Assembly (NCBI GenBank): GCA_020073645.1
Contig: JAIQET010000006.1
Coordinates: 62,001 to 126,000 of the forward strand
From: Terriglobia bacterium
GTDB taxonomy: Bacteria > Acidobacteriota > Terriglobia > Terriglobales > Acidobacteriaceae
Direction: 5' to 3'
Length of the DNA: 64,000 nucleotides
Each line of letters opens with the position of its first letter. Position 1 is the first letter of the stretch. The position numbers were made by a program, and so were the translations under genes. Positions 48,901 through 58,679 of this stretch are shown here, one piece after another. The notes below the pieces were generated by a model. It was given only the letters and a program-made list of their open reading frames with translations, did not search any database and was not told the origin of the DNA.

Positions 48901-49083
48901 ATGACCCTGGAACTCTCCCACTTCACCGCTGCCCTGCTGTTTTCGGTCTTCGCGTCGGTAGTATTCGGCATCACCCAGCGCTCGAACGCGCGTGAGCAAT
49001 TCCGCTACGGCCTGTACTGCTTCGGCATGTTCCTCGGGGGAGTGCTTGTGGCGGGGTGGGTGATGTGGCTGCTCAGAAGATAG
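48901..49083 (+). CDS. Small two-helix membrane protein
   Basis: 60 residues with two hydrophobic helices (FTAALLFSVFASVVFGI and YCFGMFLGGVLVAGWVMWLL) and a short polar link (TQRSNAREQ). AAGCA lies just upstream. It closely follows the TM2-like gene and probably acts with it in the membrane. No family name is known to me. Its TAG stop leads straight into a heptamer arm. Confidence 0.7.
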   Translation: MTLELSHFTAALLFSVFASVVFGITQRSNAREQFRYGLYCFGMFLGGVLVAGWVMWLLRR

Positions 49084-49201
49084 CACTCAGCATTCAGTCC
49101 CTTGACATCCTTGCTTCTTTCCATCGTCTAAGCCGGCAAAGACTGCGTGCGCGACCAATAATCCATGATGACTGAATGCTGAGTGCTGAATGCCGAGTGC
49201 T
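49083..49201. repeat. Heptamer inverted repeat (AGCACTC type), different core
   Basis: Left arm AGCACTC, AGCATTC, AGTC (49083-49100); right arm GACT, GAATGCT, GAGTGCT, GAATGCC, GAGTGCT (49170-49201). The 70-bp core lacks the GTCATCC repeat seen in the other AGCACTC elements. The stop codon of the acetyltransferase gene (49200-49202) overlaps the last unit. Confidence 0.85.
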
Positions 49202-50195
49202 ACCCTTCCCACACAAACGCATCAAACACCCGTTTGGTCTCGAATCCCAGGTGGCGGTAGAGTTCCACAGCGTGTGCATTGGCCTCGGTGACGGTCAGCG
49301 AAAGTTGCGTAAAGCTGCGGCGACGCAGGTTGTCGGAGGTTGCGGCCAGCAACGCCACGCCGATTCCGTGCGAGCGATACTCCGGCAGCACGCAGACCTG
49401 GGTAACGTGGCCCACGTCGTGGCGCACCCGCGAACACAGGATAAGGCCCACCATGCTGCGCGCCCGCTTGTGCACCGCCACGAACGACGAACCGGGATCA
49501 AAGGTGCCGCAGCCCGGAAAGCGCACAATGTTGTTCAGAAAGCGCAGTGACCCGCTCAGGGTGCGGTACTGGTCGTTGATCTCGGCATCCACATGTCCGC
49601 GATAAGCGGTGGTGATCACCGCCGCGGCGGATTGGTAATCCTGCTCGGTCCAGCCGCGGATTTCAATCTCCGGATCCAGTGTCGGTGCCGGCTTCACCCC
49701 GGGCCCCAGCGGCAGCAGCATGAACAACCGGGCATGACGCTGGAATCCCTGCTCGATAAACGGCCGCGCCACGCCTCCGGTCTCGTGCACCAGCAATTGC
49801 GCCTCAACGCGATGGATTCCTGGCGACTGCTGCAGGGTTTCGATCACGTGCGTAAGCAGCTGCGATTCCACCTCGTGCGCATTATGGTTGCGGCTGTCAC
49901 TCGCCACAAACAGGTCGCCGATCACGCCCTTGCTGCCCTCGTACACAAAAAATGCGTAGCCGAAGATGCGTCCGCGATCGATCGCGGCATAGCCGGGCAG
50001 GATCTTGGAGTCCACGTAGCGCAGGATCATGTCAGCCGAGCCGCTGTAGTCCCAGGAAAGCAGGCCCGCCCACACCCGCACTTCCTCATCCAGCAACGGA
50101 CGCAGGTCGACAGACGAGAAATGCCTGAGGTCGAGAATCTCCACTCGGGGCCCCTCGAAGTTGGCGGGTAAGGAAACGCGCCGTATCGCGGTCAC
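49200..50195 (-). CDS. GNAT-family N-acetyltransferase, two-domain
   Basis: 331 residues from a GTG at 50195 (translated MTAIRRVSLPANFEG); an ATG at 50255 is an alternative. The second half is a complete GNAT fold with the acetyl-CoA loop VCVLPEYRSHGIGVALL (Q/RxxGxG/A) and the C-terminal TVTEANAHAVELYRHLGFE. The first half looks like a degenerate GNAT copy (DSRNHNAHEVESQLLTHVIE). The substrate is unknown. It stands alone between repeats and the glycosyltransferase gene. Confidence 0.85.
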   Translation of the reverse strand: MTAIRRVSLPANFEGPRVEILDLRHFSSVDLRPLLDEEVRVWAGLLSWDYSGSADMILRYVDSKILPGYAAIDRGRIFGYAFFVYEGSKGVIGDLFVASDSRNHNAHEVESQLLTHVIETLQQSPGIHRVEAQLLVHETGGVARPFIEQGFQRHARLFMLLPLGPGVKPAPTLDPEIEIRGWTEQDYQSAAAVITTAYRGHVDAEINDQYRTLSGSLRFLNNIVRFPGCGTFDPGSSFVAVHKRARSMVGLILCSRVRHDVGHVTQVCVLPEYRSHGIGVALLAATSDNLRRRSFTQLSLTVTEANAHAVELYRHLGFETKRVFDAFVWEG

Positions 50196-50298
50196 GAAAA
50201 TGGAGTGTAGTGCTTCGTGCCGCCAGAGGCAAACGGGAAGGATACGGGGAGGCAACAGGACCCGGGTTTCTAGGCCGTAGACTTTGCGCGGCTGAGTG

Positions 50299-52017
50299 CT
50301 ACCGCCCCGCTACCCAGTAGTACTCGACATGCTGGGGCGCGAAGCTTCCCAGGTACGAGATCCGGCGTCCCGCGGTCCTTTTCGCGACCACGGCCTGAAG
50401 CCCCTCTGCGGTAACCACCAGGTGTTCCCCCGCCGGCACTTGTCCCCACTCATAGCGAGCGATCGGCTCGTTGCGGTAAAACTGCAGCCCAAATTCGGTC
50501 TCGCGGGGCACCCGGAGCACCGCCAGCGGCAACGGCTGAGCCTCGACCCGGCTGATTTCATTCACCAGGGGGCGTGCGGAAAGCGTCGCATCCAGCGCGG
50601 GTGCTCCGATGCGCAGCACTGCCCACACCGCCAGCAACACGGGAACCAGGGTGACGAGGCGTAACATCCGCAGACCCTGCGGGCGGCGTAGGGTCACCGC
50701 CAAGCCAAACGCCAAGAGCAGGGCCACCCCCGACGAAACCTGGGCTGCCATGCTCCACGGCAAACGGTGCTGCAGCAAGATGTATTGCAGCATCAGCGCG
50801 GGAACAACCAGCAGGGCTGCGACCACCGAGTGAAGAACCGTCAGCAACATGGGAGTCCGCTCATCATGGGCGGCGTGCCGCCGCAGGTACTCCGCCAGCA
50901 GCAGCGTGCCCGCGGGCAGCGCCGGCACAATGTAGCCCGGCAGCTTCGATTGCGAGATCGAAAAGAAAATCACCAGCACGATCAGCCAGATCACAAGAAA
51001 CGCATTCAGTGCATCCTCGGATTGCAGAAACTGCCGCTTTTCCGCCCACCAGCCGCGAACACTCTCAAACAGCGCGGCCAGCATGAACACGGTCCACGGA
51101 ATCAACCCGAGCAGAACCACGGGGACGTAATACCAGAATGGCTCCTTGTGGTGGTAGAGATTGCTTCCGAAACGCGCCAGGTTATGCTCAAGAATGAAGA
51201 CCCGGAAAAATTCCGGGTTCCGCACCTGCACCGCGACATACCACGGCAGCGCAACGGCACAGAACACCACGATTCCGGGAATCCACAGGGTTCGCCCGAT
51301 CAGCCGGTACTCGCCCTTCGCTATGGCGAAGATCACAATGACTGCTGCAGCAAGAACCGGTGCGACCGGGCCCTTGGCGAGCATTCCGAAACCCACAAAC
51401 AAGTAGAACAGGGCAAGGTAGGTCTTGCGCGCTCTCTCATGCCAGGCGTACCACGCCAGCAGCGCGATGGTGAACGCAGCAGCCAGCGGCATGTCCATCG
51501 ATGCAGCCCGAGCGAAGCCGATCACCCCCGCAGCGGATGCCGTCATCAACGCACCATCGAGCTGAAATCCCGGGCGAAAGCGCCGTAGAAAAAGATAGAT
51601 CGCCACTACCATCAGCGTAGCGTCGATCGCCGAGGGCAACCGCGCCGCCCAGTCGCTCACCCCGAAGACGCGGTAGGCGAGCATCGCCTGCCAGTAGTAG
51701 AGAGCTGGCTTCTCCAGCCACGGCTTACCGCCGAGCGTGGGCGTGATCCAATCGTGCCGGGAAAGCATCTCGCGGGCTACTTGAGCGTAACGCGGCTCGT
51801 CCGCCCCCACGAGGCCGAAGTAGCCCAGCCCGTAGAAAAACAGGAAGGCACAGAACCCGGCCAGCAGGAGCCAGTCGGTGACCCGGCGGGAGCGTGACAC
51901 CAGATCATTCGTCGTTACATCTCCGCCGCTCGGCACCGCTGCGCTCTCCTTATTGTTGATTGTCGATTCTTGATTGTTGATTGGAAAACCTGCTGCGCGA
52001 GGCTCTTTAATCAACAA
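50299..52017 (-). CDS. ArnT-like glycosyltransferase (GT39/PMT family)
   Basis: Up to 572 residues with about 11 membrane helices. Typical ArnT/PMT marks are GLVGADEPRYAQVAREMLSR with the catalytic-type Asp-Glu, followed by PTLGGKPWLEKPALYYWQAM and RLPSAIDATLMVVAIYLFL. Such enzymes move a sugar from a polyprenyl carrier to lipid A, a protein or another glycan. The real start is uncertain: the first 25 residues from 52017 are encoded by a heptamer arm, so a GTG around 51933 may be used instead. Confidence 0.85.
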   Translation of the reverse strand: MLIKEPRAAGFPINNQESTINNKESAAVPSGGDVTTNDLVSRSRRVTDWLLLAGFCAFLFFYGLGYFGLVGADEPRYAQVAREMLSRHDWITPTLGGKPWLEKPALYYWQAMLAYRVFGVSDWAARLPSAIDATLMVVAIYLFLRRFRPGFQLDGALMTASAAGVIGFARAASMDMPLAAAFTIALLAWYAWHERARKTYLALFYLFVGFGMLAKGPVAPVLAAAVIVIFAIAKGEYRLIGRTLWIPGIVVFCAVALPWYVAVQVRNPEFFRVFILEHNLARFGSNLYHHKEPFWYYVPVVLLGLIPWTVFMLAALFESVRGWWAEKRQFLQSEDALNAFLVIWLIVLVIFFSISQSKLPGYIVPALPAGTLLLAEYLRRHAAHDERTPMLLTVLHSVVAALLVVPALMLQYILLQHRLPWSMAAQVSSGVALLLAFGLAVTLRRPQGLRMLRLVTLVPVLLAVWAVLRIGAPALDATLSARPLVNEISRVEAQPLPLAVLRVPRETEFGLQFYRNEPIARYEWGQVPAGEHLVVTAEGLQAVVAKRTAGRRISYLGSFAPQHVEYYWVAGR

Positions 52018-52038
52018 TCAACAGTCATCAATCAACAA
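51953..52038. repeat. Heptamer inverted repeat (TTGTTGA type)
   Basis: Left arm 51953-51980 (TTGTTGA, TTGTCGA, TTCTTGA, TTGTTGA) and right arm 52011-52038 (TCAACAA, TCAACAG, TCATCAA, TCAACAA), complementary at most positions around a 30-bp core. It lies over the start of the glycosyltransferase frame and the end of the next gene, whose last residues (IVD) and stop are array sequence. Confidence 0.88.
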
Positions 52039-52279
52039 TTCTTCTCCGTCGCATCAGCACCCACACGCTGATAACTGTCCACGTGACCTCCAGTACGACG
52101 AACCCCACCTGAAAGGGGTGGAACGCGATATAGGCGAGAATGGCGGAACCGACTGCGTTGAGAATGTTGTAGGTGGCCTTGCGCGAATCCATCCACTTCA
52201 ATTGGTGACCGGCATAGGCGACCAGGATCAGGAGTGCGCCCACAAACGAAGCGAGCTGCCGCGCCAGCGAGATATCCAT
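52028..52279 (-). CDS. Small membrane protein (CBU_0592-like)
   Basis: 83 residues, three hydrophobic segments (ASFVGALLILVAYAGHQL, then KATYNILNAVGSAILAYIAF and FVVLEVTWTVISVWVLM). The arrangement matches small CBU_0592-type membrane proteins of unknown role. It is separated from nrnA by six bases and is therefore in the same operon. C-terminal residues come from the heptamer arm. Confidence 0.75.
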   Translation of the reverse strand: MDISLARQLASFVGALLILVAYAGHQLKWMDSRKATYNILNAVGSAILAYIAFHPFQVGFVVLEVTWTVISVWVLMRRRRIVD

Positions 52280-52285
52280 GAGGAT

Positions 52286-53233
52286 CTATTGTACGGTTGG
52301 ACCGAGCCGGAGTTGCGCCAGAACGCGGTTTACGGCAACCGACAAGGGTCCGTCGAGCGAGCAGCCACTGGCGCAGGCATGTCCACCGCCGCCGAAGCTC
52401 TCGGCTGCCGCTGCCACATTCAATGCGCCCTTGCTGCGCAAACTTACGCGGTACCGGCCGTCGGGGAGTTCGCGGAAGAATGCGGCCACCTCCACGTCCT
52501 GGATGGACAGTGCGTAGTTCACCAGTCCTTCGCAGTCTTCTTCCCGGGCCCCGAAGCGTTCCATCTGCTCCCTGGTCACCCAGATCCAGGCCAGCGGACC
52601 CTCGCGGTGCAGATTAGAAAGCGCCGCCCCCAGCAGCCGCATCTTGGCGGTGGAATGTCCGAAGTACACGTTGCGCGCGCAATACGCCGGATTGGCGCCG
52701 GCCAGCACCAGCTCTCGCGCCAAGCCAAAGGTGTGCTCGTTCGTGCCTTCAAACATGAACGAACCCGTATCCGTCAGCAGCGCGGTGTACAGGCAAGTGG
52801 CAATCTCGGCGGAGATCTTGACTCCCGCTTCGCGTGCCAGGCGGTAGACCATTTCCGCCGTCGCCACCGCCGTGGGATCAATCCAGTTGACATGGGCAAA
52901 GGGCCGCCCGGACAAATGGTGGTCAATGTTGATCAGAAAACGCTCTTCTAGCCCTTCAAGACGCGTGCGCTGCACGCTGTCGCACTCCAGGAGAATGGCG
53001 GCTTCGTAGTCGCCATTGACACGGTCGGCTTGCACCACCTTGTCGGCAAAGGGCAGGGGCTGGTAGATACGCGGTACGCCATCGCGCAGGAAAACGTCGG
53101 CTTCTTTGCCCATCGAGCGCAGGATCTGGCAGCAGGCCAGCGCCGAGCCGACCGCGTCCCCGTCGGGCCGGGCGTGCGAGGTCAGCAGGAAGCGTTGCCG
53201 TTCCTCAATGCGCCGCAAGACCTCTTTCACCAT
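52286..53233 (-). CDS. nrnA: Bifunctional oligoribonuclease/PAP phosphatase NrnA
   Basis: A 315-residue DHH-DHHA1 protein. SHARPDGDAVGSALA, the DHH motif NIDHHLSG, LLTDTGSFMFEGT, and C-terminal FGGGGHACASGCSL are all present. NrnA degrades nano-RNAs and dephosphorylates pAp. It is 26 bp downstream of rbfA on the same strand; rbfA-nrnA pairing is common in this translation operon. Length is normal for the family. Confidence 0.95.
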   Translation of the reverse strand: MVKEVLRRIEERQRFLLTSHARPDGDAVGSALACCQILRSMGKEADVFLRDGVPRIYQPLPFADKVVQADRVNGDYEAAILLECDSVQRTRLEGLEERFLINIDHHLSGRPFAHVNWIDPTAVATAEMVYRLAREAGVKISAEIATCLYTALLTDTGSFMFEGTNEHTFGLARELVLAGANPAYCARNVYFGHSTAKMRLLGAALSNLHREGPLAWIWVTREQMERFGAREEDCEGLVNYALSIQDVEVAAFFRELPDGRYRVSLRSKGALNVAAAAESFGGGGHACASGCSLDGPLSVAVNRVLAQLRLGPTVQ

Positions 53234-53259
53234 GCCCGACTCCTTGGCCCCTCGAGCGG

Positions 53260-53685
53260 CTATCCGCTCCTTCTCTTGGTTCGGCTCAACAACTCGTCGA
53301 TGCGTGCCACGTACTGTTGCGACCGGTCTAGCTGGAATATGAGCTCAGGTGGACGGCGCAGGTGTAGCCGTGCTGCCACCTCGCGGCGGATAAATCCACC
53401 CGCCGCCATCAGCCCCTCCAAGGTGCGGTCCGCTTCCTCGTCGTCACCCGCGACGCACACCAGAACGCGCGCGGAGCGGCTATCGTCCGCCAGCATCACG
53501 CCGCTCACGTTCACCAGCCCGATCCGCGGGTCGCCCAGTTCCCCTTCCAGGATGGTCTCTATCTCTTCGCGCAGGGTCTCTCCCAGACGCTCGCGATGAT
53601 ACTTCCGCCCCCGCTTCTCCACCCCGGCACCTCGAATAAAACGAATGAGAATATCAGAAAATCCGGCCTCGGTCTCGTTACCCAA
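53260..53685 (-). CDS. rbfA: Ribosome-binding factor A
   Basis: About 120-141 residues; a start at 53685 gives an N-terminal extension, while RKYHRERLGETLREEIETIL is the usual beginning. The KH-like domain is LVNVSGVMLADDSRSARVLV with RLHLRRPPELIFQLDRS at the end. RbfA helps mature the 30S subunit and the 5' end of 16S rRNA. It lies between ylxP and nrnA in the rimP-nusA-infB cluster. Confidence 0.93.
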   Translation of the reverse strand: MGNETEAGFSDILIRFIRGAGVEKRGRKYHRERLGETLREEIETILEGELGDPRIGLVNVSGVMLADDSRSARVLVCVAGDDEEADRTLEGLMAAGGFIRREVAARLHLRRPPELIFQLDRSQQYVARIDELLSRTKRRSG

Positions 53686-53690
53686 GTTAG

Positions 53691-53758
53691 TAGGCAGGAG
53701 GAAGGAGTCAGGGGGTACTCATCCCGCTGGCTACTGACTCCTGAGTACTGACTCCTGG
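53691..53758. repeat. Heptamer inverted repeat (TACTGAC type)
   Basis: Left half AGGCAGG, AGGAAGG, AGTCAGG; right half TACTGAC, TCCTGAG, TACTGAC, TCCTGGT. The halves are largely complementary. It fills the ylxP-rbfA gap. Confidence 0.75.
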
Positions 53759-53760
53759 TC

Positions 53761-54048
53761 TTAGAGATATTCCACGAACGAGTCGGCGATCTCCGCCCCG
53801 CCATTGTTGGCAATGCGCGTGGCCTGGCGCTCGACATTCTTCATCAGGCCATCCAGATAAGAACGCGAGTCGGAGACGCTGACCACGCCCAGCGTGGCCC
53901 GGTTCCACAGTCCGGTCGAGTCAAGTTCAGCCACAGCCACGTTGAAGTGGGCGCGCAGCCGGTCCTTCAGACTACGTACCACTTGTCGCTTGTCTTTGAG
54001 CGATTGGGCGGCTTCGATGCGCAGTTCGAGGGTGAGAAAGGCGATCAT
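53761..54048 (-). CDS. ylxP: DUF503 family protein (YlxP-like)
   Basis: 95 residues, family of about this size: MIAFLTLELRIEAAQSLKDK, the QVVRSLKDRLRAHFNVAVAE motif and LWNRATLGVVSVSDS. YlxP is a small RNA-binding-fold protein found in the nusA-infB-rbfA cluster of many bacteria; its precise role is unclear. A heptamer arm touches its ATG, and no Shine-Dalgarno is visible. Confidence 0.95.
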   Translation of the reverse strand: MIAFLTLELRIEAAQSLKDKRQVVRSLKDRLRAHFNVAVAELDSTGLWNRATLGVVSVSDSRSYLDGLMKNVERQATRIANNGGAEIADSFVEYL

Positions 54049-54130
54049 GGTCGTTGGTCATTGGCCGTTGGTCGTTGGCAAAACCGCTTGCACCACGGGA
54101 CTAACGACCAACGACGAACGACCAAGGACC
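54049..54130. repeat. Heptamer inverted repeat (GGTCGTT type)
   Basis: Left arm 54049-54076 (GGTCGTT, GGTCATT, GGCCGTT, GGTCGTT) and right arm 54103-54130 (AACGACC, AACGACG, AACGACC, AAGGACC). They are complementary around a 26-bp core. The element fills the infB-ylxP gap: three bases remain before the infB stop and none before the ylxP ATG. Same unit family as the element before rpoN. Confidence 0.9.
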
Positions 54131-54133
54131 GGT

Positions 54134-57025
54134 CTAAGCAATTACTTCCGCGGCGATCCTCTCAGTCACGAAGGCTTCTATCACATCGCCCACTTTGATG
54201 TCGCCGTAATTGGCGATGGAAATGCCGCACTCCATGCCGTTGCGCACCTCGCTGGCGTCGTCCTTGAAGCGGCGCAGGGATCCAACCTTGCCGGTGAAGA
54301 TGACCACGTTGTCGCGCAGTAGCCGGACTTCGGAGTCGCGCTTGATGAGCCCATCCATTACCCTGCAACCGGCCACCGTACCGACTTTCGGAATGCGGAA
54401 GGTCTCAAGCACCTCGGCCCTGCCCTGGTAGGTTTCCTTGATGGTCGGCTCCAGCAGGCCGCTCATGGCGCGCTTGATCTCATCCTGCAGCTCGTAAATG
54501 ATTGAGTGCAGGCGGATGTCCACCTTCTCCTGCTCGGCGAGTTCTTGCGCCTTGCGTTCCGGACGCACGCTGAATCCGATGATGATGGCGTTTGACGCCG
54601 AGGCCAGAAGCACATCCGATTCGGTGATCGCCCCCACGCCCGAACGCAGCACCTTCAGGCGCACCTTGTCGTTCGACAACTTCGCCAGCAGGTCACTGAG
54701 CACCTCGACCGAACCACCCACGTCGGCTTTAAGGATGATGTTCAGTTCCTTGGTGCCGGCGGTTTTCAACTGCTCGGCCAGGCCTTCCAGAGATACGCGC
54801 GAACTCTTGGCCAATGCCGCCTCGCGCGCCTTCTGCTCGCGATACTCGGAGATGCCGCGCGCCTTGTCACGATCGGCGACTACGACAAATTGGTCGCCTG
54901 CCTGTGGCAAGCCTTCCATGCCGAGGATTTCCACCGGGGTTGACGGTGGGGCTTCTTGCAGTTGCGCGCCGCGATCGTCGAACATGGCGCGCACCTTGCC
55001 GTAGACGTTGCCTACCACGAAATTGTCACCGGTGTGCAAGGTCCCGTTCTGTGCCAGAACCGTGGCAACCGGTCCGCGTCCGCGGTCCAGCTTGGCCTCC
55101 AGGACCACACCGGTAGCCGACTGGTCGGGCGTAGCTTTCAATTCCTGCAAGTCCGCCACCAGGCAGATCATCTCCATCAGCAGGTTCAAATTGGTTTTCT
55201 TCTTCGCCGAAACGTCCACAAACACCGTGGTCCCGCCCCAGTCCTCGGGCATCAGGCCACGGTCGGCAAGCTGCTTCTTGACCCGGTCAGGCAGAGCGTC
55301 GGGTTTGTCGATTTTGTTGACCGCCACAATGATCGGCACTTCTGCGGCGTGGGCGTGGTCAATCGCCTCCAACGTCTGCGGCATCACGCCATCGTCGGCC
55401 GCCACCACCAGCACCACAATGTCCGTGGCCTTGGCGCCGCGAGCCCGCATACGCGTAAACGCTTCGTGGCCGGGGGTATCGAGGAAGACGATCTGGCGCC
55501 CGAAGGCCGGCGAATCTTTGTCCTGAATCGTGACTTTGTACGCGCCGATGTGCTGCGTAATACCGCCAGCCTCGCCTTCGGCAACGCTGGTGGAGCGGAT
55601 CGAATCCAGCAGCGTGGTCTTGCCGTGGTCCACGTGACCCATGATGGTGACCACGGGCGGACGCGGCGTCGCTTCCGCACTGGCGCCTTCTTCGCCCGCA
55701 GCCGCCTCGGAAATATCTTTCTGCGCCTGCTCTTCAAAGCTGATTACATTGGTCTCCGCGCCGAAGAAACGTGCCATCTCGCTGGCCAGCTCTGCGTCGA
55801 GCGTCTGGTTAACCGTAGCGAAAACACCGCGGGACAGCAGCCGTCCAATCAGATCCTTGGCGCGGATTCCCAGCTTCTCTGCCAGATCCTTAACGCTGAT
55901 GCCTTCCGTGATGGTGATGCTGCGCGTGATCGGCTGCGGTTCATTCGACAGCGACAACCGCGGCGGCGGCACATAGCCCTTCATCGGGCCTTCCTTCACA
56001 CCGCGCGGAACGTAGCGCTGGCCGGGCCGGCGCGCCGGGCCGCCAGGACGGGCACCCGGGCGGCTTGGCCCAGGAGGAGGTCCGCCCGGCCCCACGCCGA
56101 GTGGACGCGTACCGGCAGGCGACTGCCGCGTGGGATGCATCGGCCGGCGTTCTCCCGGACGCAGTGGTGTACGCCCCGGAGCGGCGCCCTGACGCGGGCG
56201 CTGGAAGATCGGTTGGCCTGGCACCGGACGTCCCGGAGCGGGCCTGGCAGGCGCCCCTGACGCGGTTGCCGAAGGCTGGGTTCCCGGCGGCGCCTTGTAC
56301 ACCGGACGCGGGCCGGTCTGCGGCACGATCATGCGTGGCCGCGGAGCGTGCGGCTGGGCTGGCGCGCTCGGAGCTGTCGGTTTCGCTGCGATCGGAGCTG
56401 AAAGCGCTGCCGGCGGAGGCGCGGCTACGGCCGCGGGCGGAACTGCTTCTGCAATCGGAGGCGGCGCCAGCGGCGGGGCTGGCGGACGCGGCGCTGCTGG
56501 TACTACTGGAGGCGCCGACGCTGCAACTGGGGGTTGCACCACCGGGGGCGCGGGTGCCGAAAACGTTGGCCGGGGAGTCGGAGTCGGAACCACCAGCCGC
56601 GGCGGAATTGCCGCCAGCTTGGGCAGTGGTGCTACTGGAGGCTTGGCTGCGGGTACGCTTGGCGCCGCTGCAGCGGGCTGCGTCTCAATCGCGGGAGGCG
56701 GCGCCGCCGGACGCGCCGGCGCCACGGGCACCTGTTGCTTGGCCCGGATGGCGTTCAGCACATCGCCCGGCTTAGAAATGTGGGAGAGATCAATCTTGGT
56801 CTTGATTTCGTCGGAATCAACTCGGCTGGCGCGCGCAGCCCGGCTGGCGCTCTGCGCTTCACTGCGGGCGACAAAGTGGGCCCGCACCTTCACCGCCTCG
56901 TGCTCTTCCAGCGAACTGGAATGGGTCTTCTTCTCGGTGACCCCTACTTCTGCAAGTACGTCGAGAATCGCCTTACTCTTGACTTCCAGCTCCCTGGCCA
57001 GATCGTTGATTCGAATCTTGCTCAT
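54134..57025 (-). CDS. infB: Translation initiation factor IF-2
   Basis: About 963 residues. The ATG at 57025 gives the family start [20 protein letters not shown]. An N-terminal IF2 domain is followed by a long Pro/Ala-rich linker (about residues 90-350). The second IF2_N domain and the GTPase follow, with G1 [13 protein letters not shown]3 [12 protein letters not shown] and G4 NKID. Domains II-IV and the tRNA-binding C-terminus end in [20 protein letters not shown]-2 brings initiator tRNA to the 30S subunit. The linker is unusually long and hydrophobic for the family. Confidence 0.97.
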   Translation of the reverse strand: MSKIRINDLARELEVKSKAILDVLAEVGVTEKKTHSSSLEEHEAVKVRAHFVARSEAQSASRAARASRVDSDEIKTKIDLSHISKPGDVLNAIRAKQQVPVAPARPAAPPPAIETQPAAAAPSVPAAKPPVAPLPKLAAIPPRLVVPTPTPRPTFSAPAPPVVQPPVAASAPPVVPAAPRPPAPPLAPPPIAEAVPPAAVAAPPPAALSAPIAAKPTAPSAPAQPHAPRPRMIVPQTGPRPVYKAPPGTQPSATASGAPARPAPGRPVPGQPIFQRPRQGAAPGRTPLRPGERRPMHPTRQSPAGTRPLGVGPGGPPPGPSRPGARPGGPARRPGQRYVPRGVKEGPMKGYVPPPRLSLSNEPQPITRSITITEGISVKDLAEKLGIRAKDLIGRLLSRGVFATVNQTLDAELASEMARFFGAETNVISFEEQAQKDISEAAAGEEGASAEATPRPPVVTIMGHVDHGKTTLLDSIRSTSVAEGEAGGITQHIGAYKVTIQDKDSPAFGRQIVFLDTPGHEAFTRMRARGAKATDIVVLVVAADDGVMPQTLEAIDHAHAAEVPIIVAVNKIDKPDALPDRVKKQLADRGLMPEDWGGTTVFVDVSAKKKTNLNLLMEMICLVADLQELKATPDQSATGVVLEAKLDRGRGPVATVLAQNGTLHTGDNFVVGNVYGKVRAMFDDRGAQLQEAPPSTPVEILGMEGLPQAGDQFVVVADRDKARGISEYREQKAREAALAKSSRVSLEGLAEQLKTAGTKELNIILKADVGGSVEVLSDLLAKLSNDKVRLKVLRSGVGAITESDVLLASASNAIIIGFSVRPERKAQELAEQEKVDIRLHSIIYELQDEIKRAMSGLLEPTIKETYQGRAEVLETFRIPKVGTVAGCRVMDGLIKRDSEVRLLRDNVVIFTGKVGSLRRFKDDASEVRNGMECGISIANYGDIKVGDVIEAFVTERIAAEVIA

Positions 57026-57090
57026 CCGCCCTTTCTTCCTCCGCACTGTCCCGCTAAGTCTTCATATCAACCTCACGGTGTGGTGATTCT

Positions 57091-57173
57091 GGTAGCTAGT
57101 GGCTGGTAGCTGGCCGCTAGGAGTTGGCCGGTGGCCGTAGCCACCAGCTACTTACTACCAGCTACCGCTTACT
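57091..57173. repeat. Heptamer inverted repeat (GGTAGCT type)
   Basis: Left arm 57091-57132 (GGTAGCT, AGTGGCT, GGTAGCT, GGCCGCT and so on), right arm 57139-57173 (AGCCACC, AGCTACT, TACTACC, AGCTACC, GCTTACT). It fills the nusA-infB gap, and the nusA TAA stop (57169-57171) is in the last unit. Confidence 0.87.
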
Positions 57174-58665
57174 GCTTCTCTTCGGAAGGAGCAGGCTCCT
57201 CCCCAGACTCTTCCGCTTGCGCGGCGATGTCTTCGACCGCAGCCGCTTCCACCGGCTCGGCCTCGCCGGCAGCTTCCACCGCCTGGTTGTCCGATGTTTC
57301 TGCAAGGGGTTGCTCGGCGACGGCTTCGGCAGGCGCCTCCTGCCCTTCGGCCGCTGCTTCCTCGGGGACTGCCGCGGCTTCCCCAGCTTCCAGGCTCGAG
57401 AAATAATTATTCACTGCCAGGCTGATTTTTTCCACCGTCTTGGGGCCAATTCCCTCGATGGCCTCCAGTTGCTCCGGAGTCATGTCCGCCAGAGCTTCGA
57501 CCGTGGTCACACCCGCAGCAGTCAGCTTCTCGATCAAGCCCTCACCCAGTCCAGGCACATTCTCCAGAGGGGTAGCGCTGGAGGAGACCAGCGCTGACAT
57601 CTGCTGCTCCACTTCCTGGCGCTTTTCTTCCTCGCTCTTTATGTCGATCTTCCAACCCAGCAACTTCGCTGCCAGGCGGACGTTCTGCCCCTTCTTGCCG
57701 ATGGCGAGGGAAAGCTGGCTGTCGTCGACAACGACTTCCAGATGTTTGTCCTGGCCGTCGAGCACGGTGACGCGGCTCACCTTCGCCGGCTGCAGTGCCT
57801 TTTCCGCAAAGCTGACCGGGTCCTCGTGGTATTCAATGATGTCGATCTTCTCGCCGCGCAGCTCGCGGATGATGGACTGCACCCGCATGCCCTTCATGCC
57901 CACGCACGCGCCTACCGCGTCCACATCCTTGTCTTTGGACATGACTGCGATCTTGGTGCGCTCACCCGCCTCCCGCGCAATGGCGCGGATCACGACGGTT
58001 CCGTCGTAGATTTCCGGCACTTCGGTCTGGAACAGGTGCTGCACCAGTTCCGGCGCCGCGCGCGACACCACGACCTGCGGGCCTTTCGAAGCCTTTTCCA
58101 CCCGTACAATCACCACTCGCACCCGCTCGCCCATGGCGAACGACTCCAGCCGCGACTGCTCCTTGCGCGGCATGCGCGACTCCGCCTTGCCGACGTCAAA
58201 GATGACATCTGGCCCTTCGATGCGCTTCACGGTGGCGTTCACAATCTCGCCCACCCGCCCGATGTACTCGTTGTACACGGTGTCGCGCTCCGCCTCGCGC
58301 ACCTTCTGGAAAATGACCTGCTTCGCCAGTTGGGCCGCGATACGCCCCAGGATGCCCTCGGTCGGCTTGGGAATCTGCAACTCGCCCCCGACTTCAACGT
58401 TCGGATCAACTTTGCGAGCCTCATCCAGCGTGACCTGCAACAGCGGATCTTCCACCTGCTCCGGGTTCTCCACCACCGTCTTCACTGCGAACGCGCGGAT
58501 CTTACCCGTTTCCTTGTCCAGGTGGGCGCGCAGGTTTTCTTGCGTCTTGTAGTACTTGCGCGTGGCGACAACAATCGCGTCTTCCACCGCACTGACTACA
58601 ATCTGCGGATCAATCCCCTTTTCCCGGCTCAGCGCGTCGATGGTGTTGTAAAGCTCACTCGCCAT
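57169..58665 (-). CDS. nusA: Transcription termination/antitermination factor NusA
   Basis: A 498-residue NusA. The N-terminal polymerase-binding domain starts MASELYNTIDALSREKGIDP. S1 and two KH domains follow (VIRAIAREAGERTKIAVMSK; DAVGACVGMKGMRVQSIIRE; LSLAIGKKGQNVRLAAKLLG). A helix-hairpin-helix domain comes next (LENVPGLGEGLIEKLTAAGV). After it comes a C-terminal tail of about 80 residues, mostly Ala, Glu and Pro, which is not part of the conserved family. NusA modulates pausing and termination. Confidence 0.97.
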   Translation of the reverse strand: MASELYNTIDALSREKGIDPQIVVSAVEDAIVVATRKYYKTQENLRAHLDKETGKIRAFAVKTVVENPEQVEDPLLQVTLDEARKVDPNVEVGGELQIPKPTEGILGRIAAQLAKQVIFQKVREAERDTVYNEYIGRVGEIVNATVKRIEGPDVIFDVGKAESRMPRKEQSRLESFAMGERVRVVIVRVEKASKGPQVVVSRAAPELVQHLFQTEVPEIYDGTVVIRAIAREAGERTKIAVMSKDKDVDAVGACVGMKGMRVQSIIRELRGEKIDIIEYHEDPVSFAEKALQPAKVSRVTVLDGQDKHLEVVVDDSQLSLAIGKKGQNVRLAAKLLGWKIDIKSEEEKRQEVEQQMSALVSSSATPLENVPGLGEGLIEKLTAAGVTTVEALADMTPEQLEAIEGIGPKTVEKISLAVNNYFSSLEAGEAAAVPEEAAAEGQEAPAEAVAEQPLAETSDNQAVEAAGEAEPVEAAAVEDIAAQAEESGEEPAPSEEKQ

Positions 58666-58679
58666 AAGAATCCGTTATC

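Noticed and set aside
54956..56260. Long open frame antisense to infB
   Set aside because: infB is unambiguous on the minus strand; the antisense translation has no recognisable domain.
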